Shown here: positions 8,132-17,147 of the stretch, in pieces | Numbering within the stretch: the first letter of the stretch is position 1 | How the letters are laid out: every line of letters begins with the position of its first letter | Assembly (NCBI GenBank): GCA_964352855.1 | Contig: CAYGTR010000011.1 | Span: 14,839 to 78,838, forward strand | DNA from: Litorimonas sp964352855 | GTDB taxonomy: Bacteria; Pseudomonadota; Alphaproteobacteria; Caulobacterales; Maricaulaceae | Length of the DNA: 64,000 nt | Direction: 5' to 3' | Translations under genes and position numbers: made by a program | The notes under the pieces: generated by a model | The model's input: only the letters and a program-made list of their open reading frames with translations | The model's database searches: none | What the model was told of the DNA's origin: nothing

Positions 8132-9007
8132 CTAAAGTTTAGCGCTTAGAGCTAAAACGGCGTTCAGACCTGCGTCGTAATCATCGTCCTTAGCCCAAAG
8201 TTCAAGACCCATAGGGCGGTCATACCCAACTTCCCGCGCTGTGCGGATAATATTGGCATAATCCATTTCGCCCGTTCCGGGTTGGTGCCTGTCGGGACTG
8301 TCCGCCATTTGCATATAGCAAATCTGATCCGCCCCTTTTTTGAGGTTATCAATCACATTTCCCTCGGCGCGTTGCATATGGAAAAGGTCCCAGTTCAGTT
8401 TGACAAAAGGCGAGTTAATTTGGCGGCAGATTTCCACTGCATCCGCTGAACCATTTATGAAATGGCCGGGATGGTTATAAGGATTAAACGGCTCAATCGC
8501 GCAGTAGATTTCAGCTTCTTCCCAGAGGGGCGCCGACGCGGCCACATGATCTGCATAAGACTTCAGCGCATCCGCGCTTGAAATTCCATCTACATTCTGA
8601 TGGCCCGTAATCGTGACAATACCTGTGCCGAGAATTTTGGCGTCCTCAATCGCGCGTTTCATATTTTCGAGAAAGATGACGCGGTTTTCAGGACGCGCAA
8701 GCTCTGGCGCATCGCCCACAATCTGCACAACGTTAACGCCCACAGATTGCGCCACTTTCGCCAAGAGTGTAGCGTCACGTTCCCAACTACCAATAAACCA
8801 AAATTCGACATGTTCAAAACCGGCTTCCGCGGCTTTGGTAAAACGCTGTTCAAAAGGCAGGTCACGCCACCAACTCTCTATATTGACGGCAAAACCTGAT
8901 AAGGCGGCGCGTTTATCAGTCATAGAGATTGGTGCGTTTGAAACGCTCTCTGAGCAAGCGGATAAAGTCAGGGCGGCACCGCTTGCAATGGCTTCTCGCC
9001 GATTCAC
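8132..9007 (-). CDS. Exported TIM-barrel protein, hydroxypyruvate isomerase-like
   Basis: This 291-residue protein has the AP-endonuclease-2/sugar isomerase TIM-barrel fold. Metal-binding blocks typical of hydroxypyruvate isomerases are visible: EHVEFWF, TITGHQNV, AIEPFNP, LNWDLFHMQ and a C-terminal GLELW. The N terminus NRREAIASGAALTLSAC combines a twin-arginine-like pair with a lipobox (TLSAC), so the protein is probably a lipoprotein. That location is unusual for this cytosolic-enzyme fold. The start is GTG at 9007, directly abutting the ybaB stop, which suggests translational coupling. The exact substrate cannot be stated. Confidence 0.8.
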   Translation of the reverse strand: MNRREAIASGAALTLSACSESVSNAPISMTDKRAALSGFAVNIESWWRDLPFEQRFTKAAEAGFEHVEFWFIGSWERDATLLAKVAQSVGVNVVQIVGDAPELARPENRVIFLENMKRAIEDAKILGTGIVTITGHQNVDGISSADALKSYADHVAASAPLWEEAEIYCAIEPFNPYNHPGHFINGSADAVEICRQINSPFVKLNWDLFHMQRAEGNVIDNLKKGADQICYMQMADSPDRHQPGTGEMDYANIIRTAREVGYDRPMGLELWAKDDDYDAGLNAVLALSAKL

Positions 9008-9331
9008 TTAAAACGGCATCTTCATACCGGGCGGCAATTGGATGTCACCCATGGCGTTTTTCATGGTTTCACCTTGCGCCGTGTCGAGTTTGACCTTGGC
9101 GTCTTGATAGGCCGCAATAATTAAATCTTCGACAATCTCAACTTCCTCACCGGACAGCAGGCTCGGGTCTATCTTGAGCCCCTTCATATTCCCGCCGCCT
9201 GCAAGCATGACAGTCACGAGACCGGCGCCTGAACGGCCCTCAACGACGAGATCCGCGACCGCCGCTTGGGCGCTTTCCATTTTCGCCTGCATTTCCTTGG
9301 CTTGTTTCATTAAGCCCATTAGGTCTTTCAT
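9008..9331 (-). CDS. YbaB/EbfC nucleoid-associated protein
   Basis: This 107-residue protein forms the small DNA-binding dimer of the YbaB/EbfC family, which binds the nucleoid. The pattern MKQAKEMQAKMESAQAAV (N-terminal helix), VEGRSGAGLVTVMLAGG (central strands) and the LPPGMKMPF tail are characteristic. It follows dnaX by 3 bp, the arrangement conserved in most bacteria, and is followed with no gap by the isomerase-like gene. Confidence 0.95.
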   Translation of the reverse strand: MKDLMGLMKQAKEMQAKMESAQAAVADLVVEGRSGAGLVTVMLAGGGNMKGLKIDPSLLSGEEVEIVEDLIIAAYQDAKVKLDTAQGETMKNAMGDIQLPPGMKMPF

Positions 9332-9334
9332 GAT

Positions 9335-11179
9335 TTAATCCTCATTTTCATAATCGGGTGGCGTGTAGTCTGACGGCATATCGTCTTTATAATCGTGTCG
9401 AACCAAATCACGCTCTCTGAAATCATTTTGGCCAAAATCACCATGAATGACATTGACGTTTTGCTTATCTTTAATACCCAATAACTCGGCATTTTTCAAA
9501 AGCGGATGAGCAAAAGCAGGATGGGATCTGTCTTTGGTTTTTTGATCCGTTTTCGCTTTGCGCCTCGCTTCCGCGAGCGTCATATCCCCGCCAGATTTTT
9601 CAGGGCTGATAAGCCACGGCACACCGGTCAAATCTTGCAGAGCGCCGACCATTTTCCCGATCAGGTCAGATGGGGAGCCGTCCATAATCTCAGCCCGGAT
9701 ATTCTGCCGCTTGAATTGAATAGGCCGCACATAGCGCTCAATATCGGATTTGAGTTTGATATTCGTTTTCGGCAGCGCCTCAACAAATTCAATCAGACTA
9801 TTAATCTCAATCTGCGGTGTCGCCACACTCACGGGCTTGGGCGCACTTAACTGCGCTGTCGCTTGATGGGAAGATACTGTCTTTTGTTGCGGCGCTGAGG
9901 ATATAGTTGAAACGGATGAATGATTCATTTCGGAAGATCCCACAGATGCGCCGCCGGAGGGCGCATGTGGCAGAACAGGTAATCCGTCTCCCCCCTCTTT
10001 TGCCACTTTTTGGGCTTGTTCGATAATTTGCGCGGCCAGTTCAGGCGGCGGCATTTGTCCGGCAACCGCTAATTTCAGCATTGCCATTTCTGCGGCCGCG
10101 AGTGGTGCAGGCGCTTGGCGCACTTCGGTATGAGATTGCGTCAATATTTGCCACAAACGTGTAAGCTGTCCCATAGACAGTTGCTCTGCGAGTTCTGTGA
10201 TGCGTGCAATTTGATCAGGGGCCGCATCGAACTCCGCATTGTCGCCTAGTGTTTTGGCACGACTGACCTCATGGCAAATATCCATGAGATCCCGCAGAAC
10301 CACCGCCGGGTCAGCCCCGTCATCATATTGCGCGCGCATCTCTGTGATCGCGCCTTTACCGTCGCCTAGCGCCGCCATGCCGAATAAGTCGAGAACACGC
10401 ACACGATCGGCCAAACCGAGCATAGCGCGAACTTGCTCAAATGAAACTTCACCACCGTCGAGTCCCGCTTGTACAATCGCTTGGTCAAGTAAAGAGAGGC
10501 TGTCACGAACGGAGCCTTCTGCCGCGCGGGAAATAAGCGCAAGACCCTCGTCAGACACATTGACATTTTCTTTTTCGCAAATGCCCTTGAGGTGGCTTGC
10601 CAAAGCTCCGGCCTCGATGCGGCGAAGATCAAACCTTTGGCAGCGCGAGAGCACAGTAATCGGAACTTTCCGAATTTCTGTCGTCGCGAAGATAAATTTC
10701 GCATGATCCGGTGGCTCTTCAAGCGTTTTGAGCAGGGCATTAAACGCGCCTGCCGAGAGCATATGTACTTCGTCAATAATGTAAACTTTATAACGCGCCG
10801 TCGCTGGGGCGTAACGGACACCATCTAGCATTTCGCGCATATTCTCAACGCCTGTCCTCGATGCGGCGTCCATTTCCAAGACATCCATATGCGAACTGGC
10901 CATAATCAGCTCGCAATGTTTTCCGGGCACTGACAAATCGGTCGAAGGGCCATCAACTGTGTCTGACTCGTAATTCAGCGCCCGCGCCAGAAGTCGTGCC
11001 GTCGTGGTCTTACCGATACCGCGCACCCCCGTCATCATAAAGGCATGGGCAACACGCCCTGCTTCAAACGCATTGTTGAGTGTGGTCACCATTGCGTCTT
11101 GACCAATCATATCTTCAAAGGTTGATGGGCGGTATTTGCGCGCCAGAACCTGATAGGATTGTTTCGGAGTCGTGTTCAT
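9335..11179 (-). CDS. dnaX: DNA polymerase III subunit gamma/tau
   Basis: DnaX is the clamp-loader ATPase of the replicative polymerase. In 614 residues it shows the Walker A GVRGIGKTTT (residues 51-60), the Walker B region YIIDEVHML, the sensor TTEIRKVPITVLSRCQRFDL and a long tau-type C-terminal tail with a Pro/Ser-rich linker near residues 400-460. Only one Cys (GKHCELI) remains where other lineages have a Cys4 zinc module, as I recall for several alphaproteobacteria. The SRP RNA gene lies just upstream on the same strand, and ybaB follows. No obvious frameshift site for a short gamma form was identified by eye. Confidence 0.96.
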   Translation of the reverse strand: MNTTPKQSYQVLARKYRPSTFEDMIGQDAMVTTLNNAFEAGRVAHAFMMTGVRGIGKTTTARLLARALNYESDTVDGPSTDLSVPGKHCELIMASSHMDVLEMDAASRTGVENMREMLDGVRYAPATARYKVYIIDEVHMLSAGAFNALLKTLEEPPDHAKFIFATTEIRKVPITVLSRCQRFDLRRIEAGALASHLKGICEKENVNVSDEGLALISRAAEGSVRDSLSLLDQAIVQAGLDGGEVSFEQVRAMLGLADRVRVLDLFGMAALGDGKGAITEMRAQYDDGADPAVVLRDLMDICHEVSRAKTLGDNAEFDAAPDQIARITELAEQLSMGQLTRLWQILTQSHTEVRQAPAPLAAAEMAMLKLAVAGQMPPPELAAQIIEQAQKVAKEGGDGLPVLPHAPSGGASVGSSEMNHSSVSTISSAPQQKTVSSHQATAQLSAPKPVSVATPQIEINSLIEFVEALPKTNIKLKSDIERYVRPIQFKRQNIRAEIMDGSPSDLIGKMVGALQDLTGVPWLISPEKSGGDMTLAEARRKAKTDQKTKDRSHPAFAHPLLKNAELLGIKDKQNVNVIHGDFGQNDFRERDLVRHDYKDDMPSDYTPPDYENED

Positions 11180-11410
11180 CCTGATGAATATAGGGACAAA
11201 GGCAGGACGTGGAAAGGGAGAGTCTGGACGCGTCCACAGCTTATTAAAATCTGCAACTCAATATGCGCATAAAAACAAAGCCGGAAAAGCCCTTGATGAT
11301 GTGAGTAGAAAGGCGATAACGACACAGGAAGGTTCGTCTATCTCGAAACTTTACGATTTTGGCGCTTCGCTTAAATCAATCCCCCGGATTGATTTCGGAC
11401 GGTCGCGAGT

Positions 11411-11506
11411 GGAAGGCTGAACCCTGACCCGAAAAAACCTCGTTACGGCTGCTTCGTTCCCGACCTGACCGGGTTGACGCGGATTCCCGTCCAAAGCCAA
11501 CCTTCC
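11411..11506 (-). ncRNA. ffs: Signal recognition particle RNA (4.5S-type)
   Basis: Read on the minus strand, this stretch contains the conserved SRP RNA apical core GGTCAGGTCGGGAACGAAGC followed by AGCCGTAACGAGG. The ends pair: GGAAGG at the 5' end (11501-11506) with CCTTCC at the 3' end (11411-11416), giving a stem-loop of about 96 nt, normal for the small bacterial form. A TATAAC box (11512-11517) lies the right distance upstream of the predicted 5' end. The RNA pairs with Ffh to target membrane proteins. It is followed 231 bp on by dnaX. Confidence 0.93.
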
Positions 11507-11554
11507 GAGGCGTTATATGGACAATGTGTCCCTTCGGCGCAAGATATAAGGGCA

Positions 11555-11586
11555 TAAAAAAGCCCTGCTTTCTTTTGAAAGCAGGG
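11555..11586 (-). terminator. Rho-independent terminator of the beta-barrel gene
   Basis: A perfect hairpin with arms GCCCTGCTTTC and GAAAGCAGGGC around TTTT (11562-11586) is followed on the minus strand by TTTTTT. It sits 26 bp after the stop of the outer-membrane protein gene. Confidence 0.88.
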
Positions 11587-11611
11587 CCATCAATTATAGT
11601 GTGAGATTAGC

Positions 11612-12133
11612 TTAGAATTTGCGGACGTAAGAAACTGAGAATACATCAGCACTGCCTGAGTCATCAGTCAAATCATCATCAACATTCAAATCGTAGTAAG
11701 TATATTCCAATCTTACGCCATCTGTAGGTGTAAAGAAATATTGACCACCAACACCGGCTGCAAAACCGTCTGTATCTACACTGGCGCCTATTCCGTCTAT
11801 GCTACCACCAACCTGGGTGAAGTGATAACCACCGCGGGCGAATAACTCGACTGTTTCGCTTGCTGGGAAACGTAATGTACCAAAGGCTGCAAAAGAGTTG
11901 TCAATGCCGATATCAACACCCTCAACTTCATCATCGATGATACCAAAAGCAGCCTGACCTTCGACACCAAAATATTCAGTGAAGTTATAACCCAGCTTAC
12001 CGCTGAGGTTATAGGAATCAAATTCAACAGCATCGATACCGACATTGACATAAGCGCCGGTATCTTGTGCCATAGCTTGACCGGCGAAACCTGTGATGGC
12101 GAGCGCCGCAACCGTTGTTTTTAAAAATTTCAT
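11612..12133 (-). CDS. Outer-membrane beta-barrel protein
   Basis: This 173-residue protein has a signal peptide cleaved after AMAQ (residue 22). The rest alternates aromatic and small residues as in an eight-strand OmpA/OmpW-like barrel, and it ends in VSYVRKF with the C-terminal Phe used for outer-membrane insertion. Acidic loops (DDDLTDDSGSAD) lie near the end. It is a single-gene unit with its own terminator. The exact role (porin, adhesin or structural) cannot be read from the sequence. Confidence 0.85.
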   Translation of the reverse strand: MKFLKTTVAALAITGFAGQAMAQDTGAYVNVGIDAVEFDSYNLSGKLGYNFTEYFGVEGQAAFGIIDDEVEGVDIGIDNSFAAFGTLRFPASETVELFARGGYHFTQVGGSIDGIGASVDTDGFAAGVGGQYFFTPTDGVRLEYTYYDLNVDDDLTDDSGSADVFSVSYVRKF

Positions 12134-12373
12134 GGTCTTTTCCTTTTCTGATTAAGACGAGAGTGATGTGGGAAATTGAACCTTTAAAAACAACAGATAG
12201 ATACAGAGACTTGCGGATGAATTTTCTTTATGTGACTGAAATACAACGGTTTCTTTCTGAATTGTAATTAAACTGCGCAAAATTATAACACTCGATTTCA
12301 GTCTGTTTCAAAGCGTAAATTTTACGTTAAGAAGATGGTCGTCTTTTGTGAACGCCCCCGCTATAGAACCGCC

Positions 12374-13276
12374 ATGACCTATACCGATATTATGCCCTTT
12401 TCTGGCAGCCCTTTAGATTTCTGTGAAACAAAGCGTTCTCCGCAAGAATTGCGTGATTATATGGCGAAGCCCGCAGCCCGCTCTATACTCTTTCACAAAG
12501 GGCGCCCTGCCGTCGGTCAAGACGGAGAGCTTATTCGTGTTCACCCCTCCGAACTCATTGGGCAGAACCTGATTGACCCGCATGTTATTTTTCTAGGCAT
12601 TGACGGAAAGCGGCCCATATTTGCGGCAAACCTTGCTGAAAATAATGCCGTGACACTGGAAGCCGATTTTGAACAAAACTTACGAGACGTCGGCGGGAGG
12701 TTGAGCGTGGAAGATCTCGCCCTCACAGGACGGGCGAAAGCGATTTTCGACTGGCATCGGGATCACATTTATTGTGCCAAATGCACCGCCCCGACCAATC
12801 AAAGTGAGGGCGGACACAAGCGTGTCTGTTCTCGCGAGAGTTGCGCCGCTGAGCATTTCCCCCGCGTTAATCCTGTTGTTATCATGTTGGTCGTGCATGA
12901 AGATAAAGTCTTATTGGGACGCGGCCCCGGATGGCCTGAAGGGTTTATGTCAGCTTTAGCGGGCTTTGTCTCGCCCGGAGAAACTATAGAAGAAGCCGTT
13001 GCGCGTGAAGTCTTGGAAGAATCCGGCATAAAAACAACCAATCACCGTTATTTAGCAAGTCAACCTTGGCCTTTTCCAAGTCAGCTCATGATCGGTGTTA
13101 TCAGTGACGCCTTAAATACCGACATCATAATCAATAAAGAAGAATTGGAAGAGGCGCGTTGGTTTACGCGAGAAGACGTCACAGCCGTATTTAATAGAAC
13201 GGGCGAGGCTTTCAAACGTCCACCCCGTATAACTATCGCCCATCAATTATTGAAATATTGGCTTGAAAATAAGTAA
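12374..13276 (+). CDS. nudC: NAD(+)/NADH pyrophosphatase NudC
   Basis: NudC hydrolyses NAD(H) to NMN(H) and AMP, and in some bacteria removes NAD caps from RNA. The roughly 300-residue protein has an N-terminal substrate domain, a zinc ribbon (YCAKC ... VCSRESC) and a Nudix domain. The Nudix box GFVSPGETIEEAVAREVLEE is complete and followed by SGI. The NADH-pyrophosphatase signature SQPWPFPSQ follows. The second zinc pair is CysX4Cys rather than the usual CysX2Cys. The frame extends up to 12335, but the ATG at 12374 (MTYTDIM) gives the usual family length. Confidence 0.93.
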   Translation: MTYTDIMPFSGSPLDFCETKRSPQELRDYMAKPAARSILFHKGRPAVGQDGELIRVHPSELIGQNLIDPHVIFLGIDGKRPIFAANLAENNAVTLEADFEQNLRDVGGRLSVEDLALTGRAKAIFDWHRDHIYCAKCTAPTNQSEGGHKRVCSRESCAAEHFPRVNPVVIMLVVHEDKVLLGRGPGWPEGFMSALAGFVSPGETIEEAVAREVLEESGIKTTNHRYLASQPWPFPSQLMIGVISDALNTDIIINKEELEEARWFTREDVTAVFNRTGEAFKRPPRITIAHQLLKYWLENK

Positions 13277-13448
13277 GATAATTGTCGCACCTCGTAGTAA
13301 ATATACCTCAAATTCTGAAACACTACGGTATCATTAAATAAAATAAATCTGGTAAAAAATTCAAAACTATCCTGAACGGCAAGGCGTAACAATCGCGTTC
13401 AATCAATCGGCATCCCCCTTTCAAAGCCGATAAACTTAGGAGAGTTTT

Positions 13449-14234
13449 ATGATTAAAAAGTTTTTTGCAGGAGTTGCGATTGCAGCCCTTTTACCGGCCT
13501 CACAGGCTTTCGCGGGCGACAAAGAGGGCCTTTATATTGGCGGTTCCATAGGCCTCGTCAATCAAAGTAGTTCTGATAATACAGGGCTTACTGGCGCATT
13601 CACGACGGGTAATTTAGGTGATGACACAACATTAGATGTGGCTGCCGGAACAGATTATGGTTGGAACACTGAATTTGACAATGGTGTCGCTTTTAGCCTC
13701 GAAATCGGCAAAAGATATGATAACGGCCTTCGTCTGGCCCTAGAGGGCGTCAATACAAATTCTGACGTTGATACCCATACAGACGTCACACTCGGCGGTG
13801 GGGCTATCGGATCGCTTGATGCCGCATCGATTGCGGGTAGTCCAACACCTTTAGGCGTGACCGTCGCAGAAGTTGTTGCTGATGGCCAAGGTGACCTAAA
13901 GCAAACAGCTTTATTTTTGAACGCTTACTATGATTTCAACACCGCAGGCACCGTTCAACCCTATCTCGGTGCAGGCATAGGTTTTTCTGATGTGTCCGTA
14001 GATTATAGTCCGTCAGCGATTTCAGTGATTGATGATGGCCAAACAAAATTTGCTTATCAGGGGAAAGCCGGTGTCACATTGGCGTTTGACAGTCCCCTCG
14101 AAGTCTTTGGCGAAGTTGCTTATCGTGCAACAAGTGACGTTGAAACCGAAAATGCTTTATTCCCGGGGACATTAGATATTGAAAATAAACAGACAACATT
14201 TAGCGCAGGTGTCAGGTTTAAATTTGGTCAGTAA
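13449..14234 (+). CDS. Outer-membrane beta-barrel protein
   Basis: This 261-residue protein has a signal peptide (residues 1-22, ends AFAGD) and starts after a TAGGAGAG ribosome-binding site. The mature part begins EGLYIGGSIGLVNQSS, has amphipathic strands separated by Asp/Gly-rich loops, and ends AGVRFKFGQ with a near-terminal aromatic. This is the pattern of a surface-antigen-type (OmpA-like or P44/Msp-type) barrel. It is a single transcription unit ending at a strong hairpin. It is not closely similar to the other barrel at 11612-12133. Confidence 0.83.
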   Translation: MIKKFFAGVAIAALLPASQAFAGDKEGLYIGGSIGLVNQSSSDNTGLTGAFTTGNLGDDTTLDVAAGTDYGWNTEFDNGVAFSLEIGKRYDNGLRLALEGVNTNSDVDTHTDVTLGGGAIGSLDAASIAGSPTPLGVTVAEVVADGQGDLKQTALFLNAYYDFNTAGTVQPYLGAGIGFSDVSVDYSPSAISVIDDGQTKFAYQGKAGVTLAFDSPLEVFGEVAYRATSDVETENALFPGTLDIENKQTTFSAGVRFKFGQ

Positions 14235-14250
14235 AAAAGCATGTTAAAAT

Positions 14251-14288
14251 AAATAACTCGCCAATTTTAGTTGACGAGTTATTTTTTT
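14251..14288 (+). terminator. Rho-independent terminator
   Basis: Arms AAATAACTCG (14251-14260) and CGAGTTATTT (14275-14284) form a perfect 10-bp stem followed by more T residues. It lies 16 bp past the barrel gene stop. Runs of A on the other side could let it serve the convergent lipoprotein gene as well. Confidence 0.85.
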
Positions 14289-14293
14289 TGAAT

Positions 14294-14758
14294 TTAGCCG
14301 CGTTTAAAATTTAAATTTTCACCCGCTTCAAATTCGACCTCATCGGAACAATCTGCTTCGTTGACTACGCAGGTTATATTCGGCGCTGTAATTTCGAGTA
14401 ACTCATCACATTGACGTGTCGGAAAAAGAAGCTGCGCTGTATTCGTGTCCCCGGGAGCGACTGTTTGTGCGAACATATTCCCACTATCATCTTCACCTGT
14501 CCCGGTGATCGTAAATTGCATCATGGAAATCGTCGTTTCCAAATCCGTACCGTTCGTAATTGTAATCGGTAAAATACAAGCATTGGGTTCACTGATTTTC
14601 GGTTTAGATGAAATAACTAGCCTGCCATCTGCCGCTTTCTTATCCAGAATATTAATACCTTCCAAGGCGGGTACCGTTAATTCAGCTTCGGGTTTTTCTG
14701 CGCAACCGGAAACAATAAAACCTATTAGAATAAGAATAGAAATCAGTAGTCTCATCAT
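14294..14758 (-). CDS. Small Cys-containing lipoprotein
   Basis: This lipoprotein of about 154 residues starts MMRLLISILILIGFIVSGC, with lipobox VSGC. The mature part has pairs of Cys residues (around ACILPIT, RQCDELL, ITCVVNEADCSDE), suggesting disulfides, and a beta-sandwich-like hydrophobic pattern. I recognise no family. The longer frame running into ptsP is excluded because the signal peptide begins at 14758. The gene follows the ptsP stop by 16 bp and is probably cotranscribed with it, although no functional link is evident. Confidence 0.75.
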   Translation of the reverse strand: MMRLLISILILIGFIVSGCAEKPEAELTVPALEGINILDKKAADGRLVISSKPKISEPNACILPITITNGTDLETTISMMQFTITGTGEDDSGNMFAQTVAPGDTNTAQLLFPTRQCDELLEITAPNITCVVNEADCSDEVEFEAGENLNFKRG

Positions 14759-14774
14759 ATATCCATCACCTTTA

Positions 14775-17060
14775 TTAAACAGGAATACCCTCTGCCGCAC
14801 AGAACTCCCGCACCATCGGACGCAATGAGGACAGACGCGTATTAACATTTATATTCGGTTCAATCAGGGCCTGTAACTTTCCTGCATCCAAGGCCATCAG
14901 TGCCGTTTTTACAGGTCCAATACCAGTGACAGGCATTGAAAGCGTATCATAGCCCAGAGCCACTAAGCAGCAGGCCTCAAGGGGACGTCCGGCTATTTCA
15001 CCGCAAATACTAATAGGTGTATTATTCATGCGACACCCTTGAGCAATGAATTTCAAAATAGACAAGGCCGCAGGGTGTAACGGGTCATACCGATCTGAAA
15101 CACGCGCATTGTCACGGTCAGCCGCAAAGAAAAACTGCATCAGGTCATTCGCCCCTACAGAGACAAAATCTGCATGGTCACACACGGCCATAACCTGCCA
15201 CGCCAAAGACGGTGTTTCCAACATAACACCAATTTCAATTTTCTGCGGTAGCTCTTGCCCAAGATTTTTCGCTCTGGCGACTTCCCGATTAAAGAGCTCG
15301 CGCGCCGACACCATTTCGTCAACAGTTGTGACCATAGGAAACATCACGCGTAAATGTTTACCCGCACCAGCCGCAACTAGCGCCCGTAATTGATATCGCA
15401 TCAGTCCCGGTCTATCGAGCGCGATCCGGATAGACCGCCAGCCCATTGCCGGATTTTCTTCCGGCACGCGATCCATATAGGGCAAGATTTTATCAGACCC
15501 CAAATCAAGCGTACGGAATGTAACGGGCCGCTCCCCTGCGGCATCAATCGCTTGGCGATACAGGGTCGTTTGCTCTTTCAATTTGGGCATGAAATCGCTG
15601 ACCATAAATTGAAATTCCGTCCGGAATAAACCAATGCCGTCTGCCCCCGCCATATCAAGTTGTGGCAAATCAACTAAGAGACCTGCATTTAATTGTAACG
15701 AGATATGTCGACCATCTTTTGTTTTCGCAGGTTTCAAACGTAAGGCTTGATAAGCTTTCGTCATTTCGCCGCGAATATTCTCGCGCATTTTGAAACCGGA
15801 AATTTGTGTTTCAAGCGGACGAATATGTACAATGCCCGTCTCTCCATCAACAAGAACTTCATCACCCGTTTCGATTTGATCCAAAACCCCTTCAACACGT
15901 CCCACCAGAGGAATGCCCAAGGCGCGGCAAATAATGGACGTATGGGAACTGGCGGAACCATCTTCGAGGACGATCGCTTTCAGTTTTTCCCGGTCATAAT
16001 CTAATAACTCTGCAGGCCCGATTTCACGGGCAAATATAATGGCATCATCAGAAATATTCTTATTGCCGGGTGTTAAAATCTCACCGGAAAGCGCGCGCAA
16101 AAGGCGATTCGCCAAATCTTCCAGATCATGCAGACGCGCACGCAGATAAGCATCGCGCGATTTCATCAAACGCGCGCGATGTTCATTTCGAACGCGTTCG
16201 ACGGCGGCTTCGGCCGTTAAACCGGAATGAACGGCTTCGCGTAAACGTCCGACCCATTTTCGGTCATAGGCAAACATGCGATAGGTTTCATAAATCTCTT
16301 TTGACGCGCGGGACAAGCCTGCCGCCTCGCCGGACATCATGGCATCTACGGATGCACGGAGTTTTTTAATACCTTCTTCAAGGCGGATTTCTTCGGCCGC
16401 AATATTATTGGCCAAAAGATTGGCAGGTGGAACAGGCGGTAGATGGAGATAGGCGTGACCGCGCGCCAACCCATCTGCAAAGGCGTTCCCTTTAATTGAT
16501 TCGGGTTTTACTGGCGCCAGTGGAATACCTTTCAAGGCACCCTGTTTTCCCCCTGCCCTTTCATCATCAACGATGATTTCACCGATCACCATGGCGACCG
16601 TCAGCAGATCTTCGACCTCTTCTTCGTTAAAGCTACGGGCTATTTTAGACTGAACGACCAAAACGCCTAAGACACGCCCTCCCCGCAAAATAGGTACCGC
16701 CAAGAATGAACGGAACGGGTCTTCGCCCGTTTCAGGACGATAAGAGAATAAAGGGTGGCTGGGGGCATCAGCGAGGTTTAGGGGCCGCGCTGTCAAAGCC
16801 ACATGCCCAACAAGACCTTCCCCCGGCTTTAATCGCGTTTTATGAACGGCCGTTTTCTTAAGGCCCTGTGTCGCTGATAATTCAAGATCTTGACCTTGGC
16901 GTTGGAGATATATCGACGCCACCTTAACCCGCATGGCTTTGGATATGGCTTTAACAAATTCGTCTAATCGGCCTTGAACGGATTCGGTACCAGCCATCGC
17001 CAAACGAATAGCTCTCATAAGCTTTGGCGGCGTTGTTGTTATGTTGGGCTCGATGCTCAC
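14775..17060 (-). CDS. ptsP: Phosphoenolpyruvate-protein phosphotransferase PtsP (EI-Ntr)
   Basis: PtsP is enzyme I of the nitrogen phosphotransferase system. It takes phosphate from PEP and passes it to NPr, affecting nitrogen, potassium and stress regulation. In 761 residues it shows an N-terminal GAF domain (about 20-165), the EI N-terminal domain with the phosphohistidine segment GSASSHTSIICRALGIP (His at about 373), and a PEP-binding barrel with GIGLFRTEFQFM, GVMLETPSLAW and VGANDLMQFFFAADR. All catalytic blocks are present. The start is GTG at 17060, since no good ATG precedes the GAF domain. ptsO and ptsN partners are not in this window. Confidence 0.95.
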   Translation of the reverse strand: MSIEPNITTTPPKLMRAIRLAMAGTESVQGRLDEFVKAISKAMRVKVASIYLQRQGQDLELSATQGLKKTAVHKTRLKPGEGLVGHVALTARPLNLADAPSHPLFSYRPETGEDPFRSFLAVPILRGGRVLGVLVVQSKIARSFNEEEVEDLLTVAMVIGEIIVDDERAGGKQGALKGIPLAPVKPESIKGNAFADGLARGHAYLHLPPVPPANLLANNIAAEEIRLEEGIKKLRASVDAMMSGEAAGLSRASKEIYETYRMFAYDRKWVGRLREAVHSGLTAEAAVERVRNEHRARLMKSRDAYLRARLHDLEDLANRLLRALSGEILTPGNKNISDDAIIFAREIGPAELLDYDREKLKAIVLEDGSASSHTSIICRALGIPLVGRVEGVLDQIETGDEVLVDGETGIVHIRPLETQISGFKMRENIRGEMTKAYQALRLKPAKTKDGRHISLQLNAGLLVDLPQLDMAGADGIGLFRTEFQFMVSDFMPKLKEQTTLYRQAIDAAGERPVTFRTLDLGSDKILPYMDRVPEENPAMGWRSIRIALDRPGLMRYQLRALVAAGAGKHLRVMFPMVTTVDEMVSARELFNREVARAKNLGQELPQKIEIGVMLETPSLAWQVMAVCDHADFVSVGANDLMQFFFAADRDNARVSDRYDPLHPAALSILKFIAQGCRMNNTPISICGEIAGRPLEACCLVALGYDTLSMPVTGIGPVKTALMALDAGKLQALIEPNINVNTRLSSLRPMVREFCAAEGIPV

Positions 17061-17147
17061 AATGGCTCTATAGCAAAAAGAAGAAGCATTTCCCTAGAGT
17101 AAATTATGAAATCCCCGTAATTAGGTAATTCAGCACGAAATCGCGCT

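Noticed and set aside
10900..11000. Loss of the DnaX zinc module as pseudogenisation
   Set aside because: Reduction to a single Cys occurs in other alphaproteobacterial DnaX proteins as I recall, and the rest of the gene is intact.
11172..11420. 82-codon plus-strand frame over the dnaX start and SRP RNA
   Set aside because: It overlaps dnaX antisense and the SRP RNA gene, has no ribosome-binding site and no domain-like sequence.
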